The notes below the pieces were generated by a model, which saw nothing but the letters and a program-made list of their open reading frames with translations, did no database searches and was not told the DNA's origin. A stretch of 64,000 nt of DNA, taken from NCBI RefSeq assembly GCF_014305095.1, contig NZ_JACRUI010000004.1, forward strand, positions 1 through 64,000. The letters run 5' to 3'. Positions 18,711 through 27,263 of this stretch are shown here, piece by piece. The DNA comes from Flavobacterium kayseriense (lineage in GTDB: Bacteria; Bacteroidota; Bacteroidia; Flavobacteriales; Flavobacteriaceae). Both the position numbers and the translations under genes were made by a program. How positions within the stretch are numbered: the first letter of the stretch is position 1; the number at the start of each line of letters is the position of its first letter.

Positions 18711-18748
18711 AAGGGCTATCTCACTCTATAAAGAGAGAGATAGCCCTT
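18711..18748. terminator. Terminator after sodC
   Basis: A 12-bp perfect stem (18711-18722 with 18737-18748) is followed by T-rich sequence. Confidence 0.87.
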
Positions 18749-18891
18749 TTTGCTTTTAAATAAATATTCTTGATCATGAACTTTTTAGAATCGAGATAAA
18801 TCTAGGATTTAGTGTTAGTACAATAATAACAAATTAAGTTAATTTGATTATTAATTAAAGATTAGTTTTCACACAAAACCATAAAAAAGCA

Positions 18892-18899
18892 TAGCTTTG
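18892..18899 (+). promoter_or_regulatory. -7 element of the TerB/LETM1-like gene
   Basis: TAGCTTTG matches TAnnTTTG, 18 bp upstream of the ATG at 18918. Confidence 0.55.
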
Positions 18900-18917
18900 T
18901 ACCTTTAATAAAAAGCC

Positions 18918-20117
18918 ATGATTAACCCTTCGGCGCCAGGATGGATCGCTAAATATTTTACTAAGCAAAAACTCTCAGAGAAGGCTATTGCCATGAGTAC
19001 GGATTTGTTTTATCAAAAAATTAGAAAAACTGGTTTCATATACGGGCATATTGTGTCTTTTGAGACTACTACTCCCATAGCTACTGAAGGTTGGGTACAA
19101 AATGAATTACCAAAGGTGGCTCTCTTAAGTACGCTCTATTCCTTATATGGCATTACAACGCAAGATAATAATCCTGAAAAATTTATTCAAAAAGCACTTT
19201 CGTTCTATAACGAAATGAATCCACAAGGTTTCAATCTATTTAAAAAGGTTTTACCAAATGGAGCACCATCTCTCAATTTAGAAAAAATGATTGATGATCG
19301 TGTTCAGACAAATATTGACATCATAAGCAAGAATTTTTCGCATATTGTTACTAATGCATTGTTATTTATTGACATACTAGCTTTTAGACAATATTTACTT
19401 CACGGTACTATCCCCGAAAAATATCTAAAAAAAATAGAAGAGACTGTTTTGAGTATTGTTTCCCTTGCGCTAAAAACAAAATCGCAAAAAACAAACTATG
19501 ATGATTTATTAATTAAACTTTTTGAAGCATCCGTTCGCTACAGCAAATTTTCTAAAGTAAGTGTTCAGAATTTAGAGGACCTACAACTTGGTTACTTCGA
19601 ATCGGATTTAGAAAAATATTACATGATTGACATGGCTGGAATGGCTATGTGGAGTGATGGTAAAATAGAAAATGAAGAAGCTTACTTTTTATATAAACTT
19701 GCTGAAATACTAAATATCGATGATAATTTTGTAATTGAAAGTATCTACAATACGGATCATTTTATAGGAACTAATAAAAAAGAAATTCGTTACTTTAATT
19801 ACTCTAATCCCGTTAAACATTTTTACGACCAGACTACACAATCAGTTATTACACTTATCACTCGTAATAAAAATCGATTAGCGAAAGAAATCATGCAAAG
19901 TAAGGAATTAGTGCTCCTACTTGCCTACTCTACACGTAGAGATTTAGATGAAAAAGAAAAAAAGAAAGTAAAAAAACAATTGCTGGATATTTGCAAAACA
20001 ATACCATCATTAACCATTTTTTTATTACCTGGAGGCAGCTTACTATTACCAATTCTAATTAAGTTTATTCCTAAGATGTTACCATCTGCATTCAATGAAA
20101 ATTTAGATGATCAATAA
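18918..20117 (+). CDS. TerB-like / LETM1-like domain protein
   Basis: This 399-aa protein is conserved in flavobacteria. Residues about 230-280 (YYMIDMAGMAMWSDGKIENE and following) look like a TerB-type acidic helical domain, where an Asp-rich turn follows a helix. The C-terminus (about 335-390) resembles the LETM1 domain, with a KKVKKQLLDICKTIPSLTIF helix and a hydrophobic PGGSLLLPILIKFIPKMLP stretch. Mitochondrial LETM1 acts in K+/Ca2+-H+ homeostasis; the bacterial relatives are annotated as biofilm-associated on limited evidence. The function here is unknown. Its stop codon overlaps the convergent LysR gene by 7 bp. Confidence 0.65.
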   Translation: MINPSAPGWIAKYFTKQKLSEKAIAMSTDLFYQKIRKTGFIYGHIVSFETTTPIATEGWVQNELPKVALLSTLYSLYGITTQDNNPEKFIQKALSFYNEMNPQGFNLFKKVLPNGAPSLNLEKMIDDRVQTNIDIISKNFSHIVTNALLFIDILAFRQYLLHGTIPEKYLKKIEETVLSIVSLALKTKSQKTNYDDLLIKLFEASVRYSKFSKVSVQNLEDLQLGYFESDLEKYYMIDMAGMAMWSDGKIENEEAYFLYKLAEILNIDDNFVIESIYNTDHFIGTNKKEIRYFNYSNPVKHFYDQTTQSVITLITRNKNRLAKEIMQSKELVLLLAYSTRRDLDEKEKKKVKKQLLDICKTIPSLTIFLLPGGSLLLPILIKFIPKMLPSAFNENLDDQ

Positions 20118-21034
20118 TTATTAATCCATGAGAATTTTTCATCTATAATGGCTTGCTTTTCTTTTTGAATATAAGATAAAAATGCGGACCCCACTGGACT
20201 CATTTTTTTACCCTTTAACCAAATTAATCTCCAATTAGTTACCATTGGTAAACCACTACTTTGAATTATATGCAGCTGTCTATTATCCAATTCATTTTTT
20301 AACCCAATCAAAGGCATAATAGAAATTCCAATTCCCGCGATTGCAGCTTGTTTCACCGCTTCGTTAGATGTTAACTGAATAGCCATTTTTGACTGTATTT
20401 TTTTTTGGTTGATATATCCTTCCATTGCCATACGTGTTGCCGAGCCCATTTCTCTAAACAATAAGGGGGTGCTAGATATAAATTTTGTTATCTCCTTTTG
20501 AGGCATGCTTTCTAAATTGGTATCACCTACTAATACTAGTTTATTGTCAAGTAAAACCTCACTTTCAATCGCTAAATCTTTGGGAAGAACGGAAACCAAA
20601 GCAAAATCGACTTCATTGTTTTTTAGAGCTTTAACTACTTTTGTTTTATTATTGACATCCATTTCTAATTCTACTGCCAAATTATTTTTCAAAAAACCAG
20701 ATAAAAAATAAGGAATAACATATTTACCCGTCGATACGACTGCTAACTTCAAACGACCAGAAAGCTGCCCTTTGAATGCCATTGTTTTATAATTTATAGC
20801 ATATACTTCATCTAAAATGGTATTTGCGGCAATAGCAATTTCTTTACCAAAATCAGTTACATATAGCTGTCTTCCAATAATTTCCGTTAGGGGTATTTCA
20901 AATTGATCTTGAAAATTTCGCAACTGTATCGATACAGCCGGCTGCGTTAGGTGCAATTCCTCTGCTGCCTTTGTAATACTTTTTGTTTGAGTAACTTTTA
21001 AAAAAACTTGTAATTGATGCAAGGTGTAATTCAT
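20111..21034 (-). CDS. LysR family regulator, likely of the inorganic-carbon locus
   Basis: This 307-aa LysR-type regulator has an N-terminal winged helix (LHQLQVFLKVTQTKSITKAA, then LHLTQPAVSIQLRNFQDQF) and a C-terminal co-inducer domain. The helix resembles the CbbR/CcmR/CmpR branch, which regulates CO2 fixation or bicarbonate uptake elsewhere. It is divergent from the five-gene unit that ends in the SbtA-type permease, with a 207-bp shared control region, the classic layout for a LysR and its target. I infer that it senses a carbon- or redox-status metabolite. Confidence 0.85.
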   Translation of the reverse strand: MNYTLHQLQVFLKVTQTKSITKAAEELHLTQPAVSIQLRNFQDQFEIPLTEIIGRQLYVTDFGKEIAIAANTILDEVYAINYKTMAFKGQLSGRLKLAVVSTGKYVIPYFLSGFLKNNLAVELEMDVNNKTKVVKALKNNEVDFALVSVLPKDLAIESEVLLDNKLVLVGDTNLESMPQKEITKFISSTPLLFREMGSATRMAMEGYINQKKIQSKMAIQLTSNEAVKQAAIAGIGISIMPLIGLKNELDNRQLHIIQSSGLPMVTNWRLIWLKGKKMSPVGSAFLSYIQKEKQAIIDEKFSWINNY

Positions 21035-21058
21035 AAAAATATTTTATATATGTCATTA

Positions 21059-21066
21059 CAAATATA
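21059..21066 (-). promoter_or_regulatory. -7 element of the LysR gene
   Basis: Minus-strand TATATTTG lies 24 bp before the LysR start codon. Confidence 0.5.
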
Positions 21067-21112
21067 AATAAAAATATATGAATACTAAAGTAGAGATTTG
21101 CAAAGAAAATAA

Positions 21113-21123
21113 TTCTATTAGAA
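21113..21123. promoter_or_regulatory. Candidate LysR binding half-sites
   Basis: TTCT-ATT-AGAA is a short inverted repeat in the divergent control region between the LysR gene and the SbtA unit. LysR regulators bind interrupted palindromes in such regions. It is short and could be chance. Confidence 0.25.
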
Positions 21124-21241
21124 ACAAACGATAAAACAAAACTAGTATTAAATCGCAATTGTTTCTGGCTAAGGAAAACAAAAAGAGAAAAAGCAAAATA
21201 CCAATATAAACTAGATAAATAGTTAATACAAAAACAAAATC

Positions 21242-21406
21242 ATGAAAAATACCACATTTTCTGAAGGGTTCAAAACAACAAAACTTATTATTGGACTTTT
21301 AACATTGCTTATAGGGCTCTACTTTTCCTTCGTTGATAACAGTGTTTTAAGCAATGGGATTCTGGGCGCTGGAATATTATTAGCTACAAGTCAAACTAAA
21401 AACTAA
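21242..21406 (+). CDS. Small membrane protein of 54 aa, first gene of the carbon unit
   Basis: A clean ORF of 54 codons starts at ATG 21242 and stops at TAA 21404-21406, five bases before the next gene. The product is amphipathic at the start (KNTTFSEGFKTTK), then has a hydrophobic helix (LIIGLLTLLIGLYFSF) and a second short hydrophobic stretch with glycines (NGILGAGILLATSQ). It looks like a small inner-membrane protein with one or two segments. Its tight spacing to the following gene supports it as real. I do not recognise the family. Confidence 0.6.
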   Translation: MKNTTFSEGFKTTKLIIGLLTLLIGLYFSFVDNSVLSNGILGAGILLATSQTKN

Positions 21407-21411
21407 ACAAA

Positions 21412-21690
21412 ATGAAAGATTTGAAACAATTTAAATTAATAGATGGGGTTTTTACGGCCCAAGATGCTAATACTGTTCTAACAGCTTTAATTAATTACAA
21501 AGTAGATTTCCATAACCGAGAGGATTTTAGTAATCATATTAGATTTAATAAAGATCTAGATCATTCGAGTAAGAGAGTTGCGCAACTTCTTGAATCAAAA
21601 AACGATTTAAATTCATTTTTTGAACAAGCCAGTCAACAGAATTTAAAACTTAAAATTCAAGGTACAATAACTATCACCGCTGAGGATTAA
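21412..21690 (+). CDS. Unknown 92-aa protein in the carbon unit
   Basis: A 92-aa soluble protein with an acidic C-terminus (TITITAED). The order of predicted elements is strand, helix, helix, helix, strand: FKLIDGVFTAQDANTVLTAL at the start, a charged middle (RFNKDLDHSSKRVAQLLESK) and QNLKLKIQGTITI at the end. It does not show the T-loop or fold pattern of the PII-like SbtB proteins that usually pair with SbtA, so I do not call it SbtB. It lies 5 bp after the 54-aa gene and 3 bp before the DUF6671 gene, so it is surely co-transcribed. Confidence 0.6.
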   Translation: MKDLKQFKLIDGVFTAQDANTVLTALINYKVDFHNREDFSNHIRFNKDLDHSSKRVAQLLESKNDLNSFFEQASQQNLKLKIQGTITITAED

Positions 21691-21693
21691 AAA

Positions 21694-22530
21694 ATGTTCG
21701 CAAACAGAAAATTATTTATTGCTACTAAACACCAAAAAGAAGCTGTAATACTACCTTTGATCGAAAAAAATTTGGGGGTAGTTTGTTTCACAATGGATGA
21801 TTTTGAAACAGATAATTTAGGTACTTTCTCAGGGGAGATATTACGTAAATATGATCCTCTAACAACAATTAGGGCGAAATGTGATCAAGGACGATTACAC
21901 TCTAATTGTGATTTAGTGATTGCAAATGAAGGTTCTTTTGGTGGACATCCAAGTTTACTTTTTGCTCATGCTGATGACGAACTAGTCATGCTCAAAGATT
22001 ATAGAAATAACTTAGAAATAGTATCACGTGAATTAAGTTTAAATACCAATTTGAATGCCGAACAAATAAATAACGAACAGCAGCTGCTTGCTTTTGCACA
22101 ACAAATACAATTCCCTTCGCATGCTATCATCTTAAAAGATAAAGCGAAAAATCCCCGTCAGATATACAAAGGAATTCAAAGTGAGGTTTTGTTACTTCAA
22201 AAGTACAGACAACTGAAAACCAACTACGGGCAAGCTTATGCCGAAACAGATATGCGAGCGATCTACAATCCCACAAGGATGAATGTTATAGCAAGAGCAG
22301 TAGAAAAACTCATCGAGAAAATTAATAAAAAATGTCCTCGATGTTGCATCCCTGGATTTGATGTAGTGCGTGTGAATGCTGGTTTACCATGCAGCAGTTG
22401 CGGCTTACCAACACGCTCTATTTTAAGTCATCTAAACGAGTGTACAACATGCGGATATACTCAAGAAGAATTTTATCCTAAACAAAAAAGAACTGAAGAC
22501 CCTACGTATTGCGATTATTGTAACCCTTAA
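21694..22530 (+). CDS. DUF6671 family protein with C-terminal zinc ribbons
   Basis: This 278-aa protein has an N-terminal domain (about 1-130) with ATKHQKEAVILPLIEKNLGV, DNLGTFSGEI and NEGSFGGHPSLLFAHADDE, which fits DUF6671. Its C-terminal third carries four CxxC-type cysteine pairs (CPRC, CSSC, CTTC, CDYC), enough for two zinc ribbons. The family has no known activity. It sits between the 92-aa gene and Sua5/TsaC with gaps of 3 and 4 bp. The zinc ribbons suggest a nucleic-acid- or protein-binding role (inference). Confidence 0.65.
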   Translation: MFANRKLFIATKHQKEAVILPLIEKNLGVVCFTMDDFETDNLGTFSGEILRKYDPLTTIRAKCDQGRLHSNCDLVIANEGSFGGHPSLLFAHADDELVMLKDYRNNLEIVSRELSLNTNLNAEQINNEQQLLAFAQQIQFPSHAIILKDKAKNPRQIYKGIQSEVLLLQKYRQLKTNYGQAYAETDMRAIYNPTRMNVIARAVEKLIEKINKKCPRCCIPGFDVVRVNAGLPCSSCGLPTRSILSHLNECTTCGYTQEEFYPKQKRTEDPTYCDYCNP

Positions 22531-22534
22531 TTAA

Positions 22535-23497
22535 ATGATTAAAACTTCTACATCAATACAAGACGCTAAAAATATTCTTGAACAAGGAGAATTAGTAGCT
22601 ATACCTACTGAAACCGTTTATGGCCTCGCTGGTAATATATACAACGAATCTGCTATTAGTAAAATTTTCGAAACAAAGAAGCGTCCTTCTTACAATCCTT
22701 TAATTGTTCATATTGACTCTATAGAAAAGCTAGACCACATTGTTTCTGAAGTTCCTGAAAAAGCAAGAGTATTAGCAACAACATTTTGGCCTGGTTCATT
22801 AACATTAGTTTTAAAGAAAAAGGACACCATTCCAGACCTTATAACAGCTGGTAAAAACACTGTTGCAGTGCGAGTACCAAACCATCCGCTTACTTTGGCA
22901 CTATTAAAATCATTAAACTTTCCGCTTGCGGCACCAAGTGCAAATCCGTTTGGATCAATTAGTCCTACTACAGCAAACCACGTCGCGGCCTACTTTGAAT
23001 CTACTGTAAAAATGGTTCTAGATGGTGGCGCTTGCGCTAATGGAATAGAGTCTACTATTATTGGCTTTGAAGAGGGTGAAGCTATTTTATACCGCTTAGG
23101 AGCGATTTCTGTCGAGGAAATTGAAGCTGTAATTGGACCTCTTAAAAAACTTTTAAAAAATGACACTGCTCCGCAAGCTCCAGGAATGCTTTCAAGACAT
23201 TATGCTCCACATACAAAAATAATTTTATCACATGATCTACAGTCGACTGTACGAGAATATGAAAATAAAAAAATAGGAATTATTAGCTTTACTAAAAGCG
23301 TTTTTCCTAATCCTATGATGGTCGTGGAAGTTCTATCTGAAAGTGGAAGTTTAAAAGAAGCCTCTAAAAACCTATATGCCGCCATGCATCGCTTAGACAA
23401 TTTAGACCTAGACATTATTATCGCCTCCTACTTTCCTGAAAATGAATTAGGGAACTCAATCAACGATCGCTTATCACGCGCAACAAAAACAAAATAA
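22535..23497 (+). CDS. L-threonylcarbamoyladenylate synthase (Sua5/TsaC)
   Basis: This 320-aa protein is the long Sua5 form. The YrdC domain covers about residues 1-200 (AIPTETVYGLAGNIY, KKRPSYNPLIVHI, FWPGSLTLVLKKKD, AVRVPNHPLTLALL, AAPSANPFGSISPT). The linker (APQAPGMLSRHYAPHTKI) and the C-terminal Sua5 domain follow. The enzyme makes threonylcarbamoyl-AMP from threonine, ATP and bicarbonate, the first step of the t6A37 modification of ANN-decoding tRNAs. It lies one base upstream of the SbtA-type bicarbonate permease gene. That suggests its bicarbonate substrate is coupled to uptake (inference). Confidence 0.92.
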   Translation: MIKTSTSIQDAKNILEQGELVAIPTETVYGLAGNIYNESAISKIFETKKRPSYNPLIVHIDSIEKLDHIVSEVPEKARVLATTFWPGSLTLVLKKKDTIPDLITAGKNTVAVRVPNHPLTLALLKSLNFPLAAPSANPFGSISPTTANHVAAYFESTVKMVLDGGACANGIESTIIGFEEGEAILYRLGAISVEEIEAVIGPLKKLLKNDTAPQAPGMLSRHYAPHTKIILSHDLQSTVREYENKKIGIISFTKSVFPNPMMVVEVLSESGSLKEASKNLYAAMHRLDNLDLDIIIASYFPENELGNSINDRLSRATKTK

Positions 23498-23498
23498 A

Positions 23499-24467
23499 AT
23501 GAACTTAAATCTACTTTTAGATAATCTAACAAATCCTGCATTACTCTTTTTTTTATTAGGTATCATAGCCGTTAGATTAAAAAGCGATTTAGAAATTCCT
23601 CCAAATTCCTCCAAATTTATTGCTCTATACCTCCTATTCTCCATCGGATTCAAGGGTGGACAAGAATTAGCCCACAGTAATTTCAACTTAGAAATTGTTT
23701 GGTCGGTATTATTTGGAATAGGAATTGCTACAGCGATACCTTTCTACTCCTATTTTATTTTACGACGAAAATTTAACAGCTACGACTCGGGTGCGATTGC
23801 GGCTGCTTACGGATCAGTAAGTGCAGTGACTTTTGTAACTGCTGCGAGTTTTTTAGAAATTCAAAGTCAAGAATTTAGTGGACATATGGTTGCCGTAATG
23901 GCATTAATGGAAGCACCAGCAATCATTATAGGCGTAATTTTAATTCGGCTTTTTAATAAACAACAGGAGCCCAAAACTACTTTACTATCATTAGTAAAAC
24001 ATTCCTTTACAAACGGTAGCGTCTTATTAATCTTGGGTAGCTTAGTGATAGGTTTTTTGGCTAGTGAAGAGCAAGCAATGGGTATAAAACCATTTACAAC
24101 AGATATGTTTAAAGGTTTTTTATCAATTTTTCTGCTAGATATGGGTATTGTGAGTGGACGAAAACTTCAGGATTTCATCAAGAGCGGTTGGTTTGCCGTA
24201 CTTTTTGCAATTGCTATTCCACTAATAAATGGTTGTATTGTTGCCCTATGCAGCCATATGATAACTGACTCTATTGGTAATCGCTTTATTTTTGCCATTT
24301 TGGCCGCTAGTGCTTCCTATATAGCAGTTCCAGCTGCTTTAAAAATAGCCGTTCCTAAAGCTAACCCGGGTTTGTACTTGCCAATGGCATTAGCAGTTAC
24401 ATTTCCCTTTAATATAACTTTAGGAATGCCTATTTATTATTCTATAATCTTAGCTACGCTATCTTAG
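23499..24467 (+). CDS. sbtA: Sodium-dependent bicarbonate permease (SbtA family)
   Basis: This 322-aa protein has about ten membrane segments and the SbtA family sequences LLLDNLTNPALLFFLLGII and ALYLLFSIGFKGGQELAHS near the start and GAIAAAYGSVSAVTFV in the middle. Synechocystis SbtA is about 50 residues longer; this is the shorter form seen in non-photosynthetic bacteria. It imports HCO3- with Na+ at the inner membrane. It is the last gene of a five-gene unit and meets the carbonic anhydrase gene tail to tail with a 4-bp overlap. The usual PII-like partner SbtB is not next to it. Confidence 0.88.
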   Translation: MNLNLLLDNLTNPALLFFLLGIIAVRLKSDLEIPPNSSKFIALYLLFSIGFKGGQELAHSNFNLEIVWSVLFGIGIATAIPFYSYFILRRKFNSYDSGAIAAAYGSVSAVTFVTAASFLEIQSQEFSGHMVAVMALMEAPAIIIGVILIRLFNKQQEPKTTLLSLVKHSFTNGSVLLILGSLVIGFLASEEQAMGIKPFTTDMFKGFLSIFLLDMGIVSGRKLQDFIKSGWFAVLFAIAIPLINGCIVALCSHMITDSIGNRFIFAILAASASYIAVPAALKIAVPKANPGLYLPMALAVTFPFNITLGMPIYYSIILATLS

Positions 24468-25099
24468 AATTTTAGTTGGTAAACTTCGTCTAGATCAGCA
24501 TTAGAACTCATATTCACCTGCAAATCTGTAACATAACCTGAATTTAATCCATATACCCAACCATGAACCGTTAAGTCCTGACCATTTCTCCAGGCTCCTT
24601 GAACAATAGAAGTTTTAGATAAATCATAAACTTGTTCTTTTACATTTACTTCTACAAATGTATTAAAGCGTTCTGTTAGGTCTTCGATTGAATTCAAATA
24701 ATTTTCGTGCAAACGATAAACATCTTTAATATGTCTAATCCAGTTATCGATAATTCCAATAGAATCATTACCCATAGCTGCTTTTATACCACCACAACCG
24801 TAGTGACCACAAACTATTACATGCTTTACTTTTAAAACATTAACAGCATAATCTAAAACACTTAACATGTTCATATCAGTATGAACTACCATATTCGCAA
24901 TGTTTCTATGCACAAAAACTTCTCCTGCCTTAGCGCCTATAATTTCATTTGCCGGTACACGACTGTCAGAACAGCCAATCCACAATAAAGGTGGATTTTG
25001 ACCCACAGATAAATCTTTAAAAAAGTCTTTATCCATTGCTAATTGCTCCTCAACCCAAACTTTATTATTATCTAATATTTTCTTATAAAAATCGCTCAT
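24464..25099 (-). CDS. Beta-carbonic anhydrase
   Basis: This 211-aa beta-class carbonic anhydrase has zinc ligands Cys43 (CSDSRVPANEI), His99 and Cys102 (GHYGCGGIKAAM) and the Asp45-Arg47 dyad. It interconverts CO2 and HCO3- in the cytoplasm. It follows the SulP transporter gene by 25 bp on the same strand, so the two are probably one transcript, and it converges on sbtA. There is no export signal. Confidence 0.95.
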   Translation of the reverse strand: MSDFYKKILDNNKVWVEEQLAMDKDFFKDLSVGQNPPLLWIGCSDSRVPANEIIGAKAGEVFVHRNIANMVVHTDMNMLSVLDYAVNVLKVKHVIVCGHYGCGGIKAAMGNDSIGIIDNWIRHIKDVYRLHENYLNSIEDLTERFNTFVEVNVKEQVYDLSKTSIVQGAWRNGQDLTVHGWVYGLNSGYVTDLQVNMSSNADLDEVYQLKF

Positions 25100-25124
25100 T
25101 GTGTTTAATTTTAAATTATACTTT

Positions 25125-26759
25125 TTACTCTTTAGTTGTAACTATTTTCCTCTTCAAAGCATCGTAATGCTCTACAGTAACTGATTTTTTGAAAGGCTCT
25201 GAATCCTCAATATTATACGCCTTTTTAAACCCCGTTAATTTCACCTTAATATTTCTTTCTCGAGATTGAATTTGCTTAAAATCATTAATTAAGTCTAATA
25301 CATCATGAGCAATATAGGCAGTTTCTCTAGCGTTAATAACCACTTTTGAATTATCTGGAAGATCGGTTAAGGTAGATTTTATAGCAGCTTTGTTTAAGAA
25401 AGAAACTTCTTGTGCTAAGTCAATATGAATGATATCTCCATCATGATATTCCTCTTTTCTAAAACTATAGGCTCTTTTTGAATTTCCTATTAAAATAAAA
25501 ATAACGTTGATTACTAAACCAATAGCAACACCTTTCAATAGATCTGTTAGAACAACAAATACAAAAGTAGCAAGAAAAGGAATAAATTGATAAATTTTAT
25601 CCTTCTGCCAAAAGTGTTTCAAAGTCTTAGGATTGGCTAGTTTATAACCTACTAATAATAGAATTGCTGCTAAAGTTGCGTATGGTATTTTATTTAAAAT
25701 TGTAGGAATTGCAAAAACACTCACCAAAAGAAAAACACCGTGTATTATTGCAGATAGTTTTGATTTTGCACCAGCGGCGTTATTTGCAGATGTTCTAACA
25801 ACTACTGATGTCATAGGTAGACCACCAAGCATTGCACTGATCATATTACCTATACCCTGTGCTTTAAGTTCAACATTCGTATCAGTAAAACGTTTCTGAC
25901 TATCCATCTTATCTGCTGCCTCGATACACAATAGAGTTTCAATGGAAGCTACGATCGCTATGGTAAAACCTACAACCCAAACCTTAGAATTTGTAATTGC
26001 TGAAAAATCAGGTAATACAAAAATAGCTTTCAACTCGTCAAAACTCTCAGGTACTGGCAAGCTTACAAGGTGATCTTTGCTAATGGTGAAGCTACTTCCT
26101 GTTTGAATGAAATATTCATTAAGCAAAACACCCACTACAACAGCAACTAAGGCTCCTGGCACTACTTTTAATGACTTTAAAAAGGAAACTTTATTCCACA
26201 ATATCAAAATCGCAAGCGATACCGCTGTTACTATTATTGAACCGACCTGGAAATAATCAAAAATCGAGAATAACTCCGTAAATGTATTTTCCCCATTAAT
26301 CTGAGAAAAGGCTTGGTCACCCTCAAAATCAGAATCTAATCCAATGGCGTGCGGAATTTGTTTTAAAATAATGATTAGACCTATACCGGCTAACATTCCT
26401 TCTATAACGTTACTAGGGAAATAATTAGATATTGTTCCTGCTTTTAAGAAACCTAATGCCAATTGTACTAAACCTGCTATAAAAACGGCTAATAGAAGAA
26501 TATTAAATGCCCCTAAATCTGATATTGCGGTTAGTATAATTGCTGTTAAACCTGCTGCTGGTCCTGAAACACTCAAATGCGAAGTACTTAAGTACCCCAC
26601 AACAATACCTCCAACGATACCAGAAATAATACCTGAGAACAACGGTGCTCCAGAGGCTAAAGCAATTCCTAGACACAGAGGAAGAGCAACTAAAAAGACA
26701 ACTAAACCCGATGCAAAATCGGATTTAAAGTCTGAAAAAAGATTGAATTTTTTTGACAT
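25125..26759 (-). CDS. SulP-family anion transporter with STAS domain (BicA-like)
   Basis: This 544-aa transporter has about 12-14 membrane segments followed by a C-terminal STAS domain (about residues 430-530, containing VVINARETAYIAHDVL). The N-terminal SulP signature is FASGLVVFLVALPLCLGIAL. SulP members coupled to carbonic anhydrase often carry bicarbonate; cyanobacterial BicA belongs here, although sulfate or other anions remain possible. The adjacent carbonic anhydrase supports bicarbonate. The start at 26759 (MSKKFNLF) is preferred to a Met five codons earlier. Confidence 0.9.
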   Translation of the reverse strand: MSKKFNLFSDFKSDFASGLVVFLVALPLCLGIALASGAPLFSGIISGIVGGIVVGYLSTSHLSVSGPAAGLTAIILTAISDLGAFNILLLAVFIAGLVQLALGFLKAGTISNYFPSNVIEGMLAGIGLIIILKQIPHAIGLDSDFEGDQAFSQINGENTFTELFSIFDYFQVGSIIVTAVSLAILILWNKVSFLKSLKVVPGALVAVVVGVLLNEYFIQTGSSFTISKDHLVSLPVPESFDELKAIFVLPDFSAITNSKVWVVGFTIAIVASIETLLCIEAADKMDSQKRFTDTNVELKAQGIGNMISAMLGGLPMTSVVVRTSANNAAGAKSKLSAIIHGVFLLVSVFAIPTILNKIPYATLAAILLLVGYKLANPKTLKHFWQKDKIYQFIPFLATFVFVVLTDLLKGVAIGLVINVIFILIGNSKRAYSFRKEEYHDGDIIHIDLAQEVSFLNKAAIKSTLTDLPDNSKVVINARETAYIAHDVLDLINDFKQIQSRERNIKVKLTGFKKAYNIEDSEPFKKSVTVEHYDALKRKIVTTKE

Positions 26760-26842
26760 GATATGTAATAACATTAAAAAATGATTAGCCTACATTTTTG
26801 ACAACGGAAGCTCTAGTACCCATTTGGGCTCACAATTATGTA

Positions 26843-27127
26843 TTACACTAAATTTGGAGGTGGAGAAAAAATAATTCTTGATATTTTATCATATTTTTTC
26901 AAAGATGCAAAATGTATCTTGGTTGTCTTGGCAATTATGCGTTCGGCAGCCATTGATTGAAAAAGATTTACATATGTAAAGTTAACGACTTGTTTCTTGA
27001 CGTGTTCTTCCTCGGAAACGTTAAAAAACATGGACGTGTTAGCAGACTTATCTATAGCTGTCAGGATTGCTGGCGTAGATAAAAAAGCTATAAATAAGAA
27101 TAAAAAAAGGCGCGCTATTACTTTCAT
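26843..27127 (-). CDS. Small exported or membrane protein of 94 aa upstream of SulP
   Basis: This 94-aa protein begins with a hydrophobic signal-like segment (MKVIARLFLFLFIAFLSTPA) and continues with a polar chain (SEEEHVKKQVVNFTYVNLF...) ending in SPPPNLV. I do not recognise a family. It lies 83 bp upstream of the SulP gene on the same strand, so it may lead that operon. I chose the Met at 27127, which begins the hydrophobic helix, over the longer frame to 27154. Confidence 0.55.
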   Translation of the reverse strand: MKVIARLFLFLFIAFLSTPAILTAIDKSANTSMFFNVSEEEHVKKQVVNFTYVNLFQSMAAERIIAKTTKIHFASLKKYDKISRIIFSPPPNLV

Positions 27128-27206
27128 TACCTGCAAAAATAGGTGATAATTCACTTAAACAACACAATGCTACAATTTTTTTTAGTAATACAAAAGAGAT
27201 ACCATA

Positions 27207-27247
27207 AAAAAAGTCGCGAAGGATAATTCTATCTTCGCGACTTTTTT
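27207..27247. terminator. Bidirectional terminator between dps and the SulP unit
   Basis: A 15-bp stem (27207-27221 with 27233-27247) is A/T-flanked on both sides. It lies 17 bp past the dps stop codon. Since dps reads on the minus strand, it protects the downstream SulP unit from dps read-through. Confidence 0.87.
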
Positions 27248-27263
27248 CTTTGAAGAAGTTACA

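Noticed and set aside
21412..21690. SbtB-like PII protein
   Set aside because: Expected from the SbtA neighbourhood, but the sequence lacks PII-type T-loop and strand pattern.
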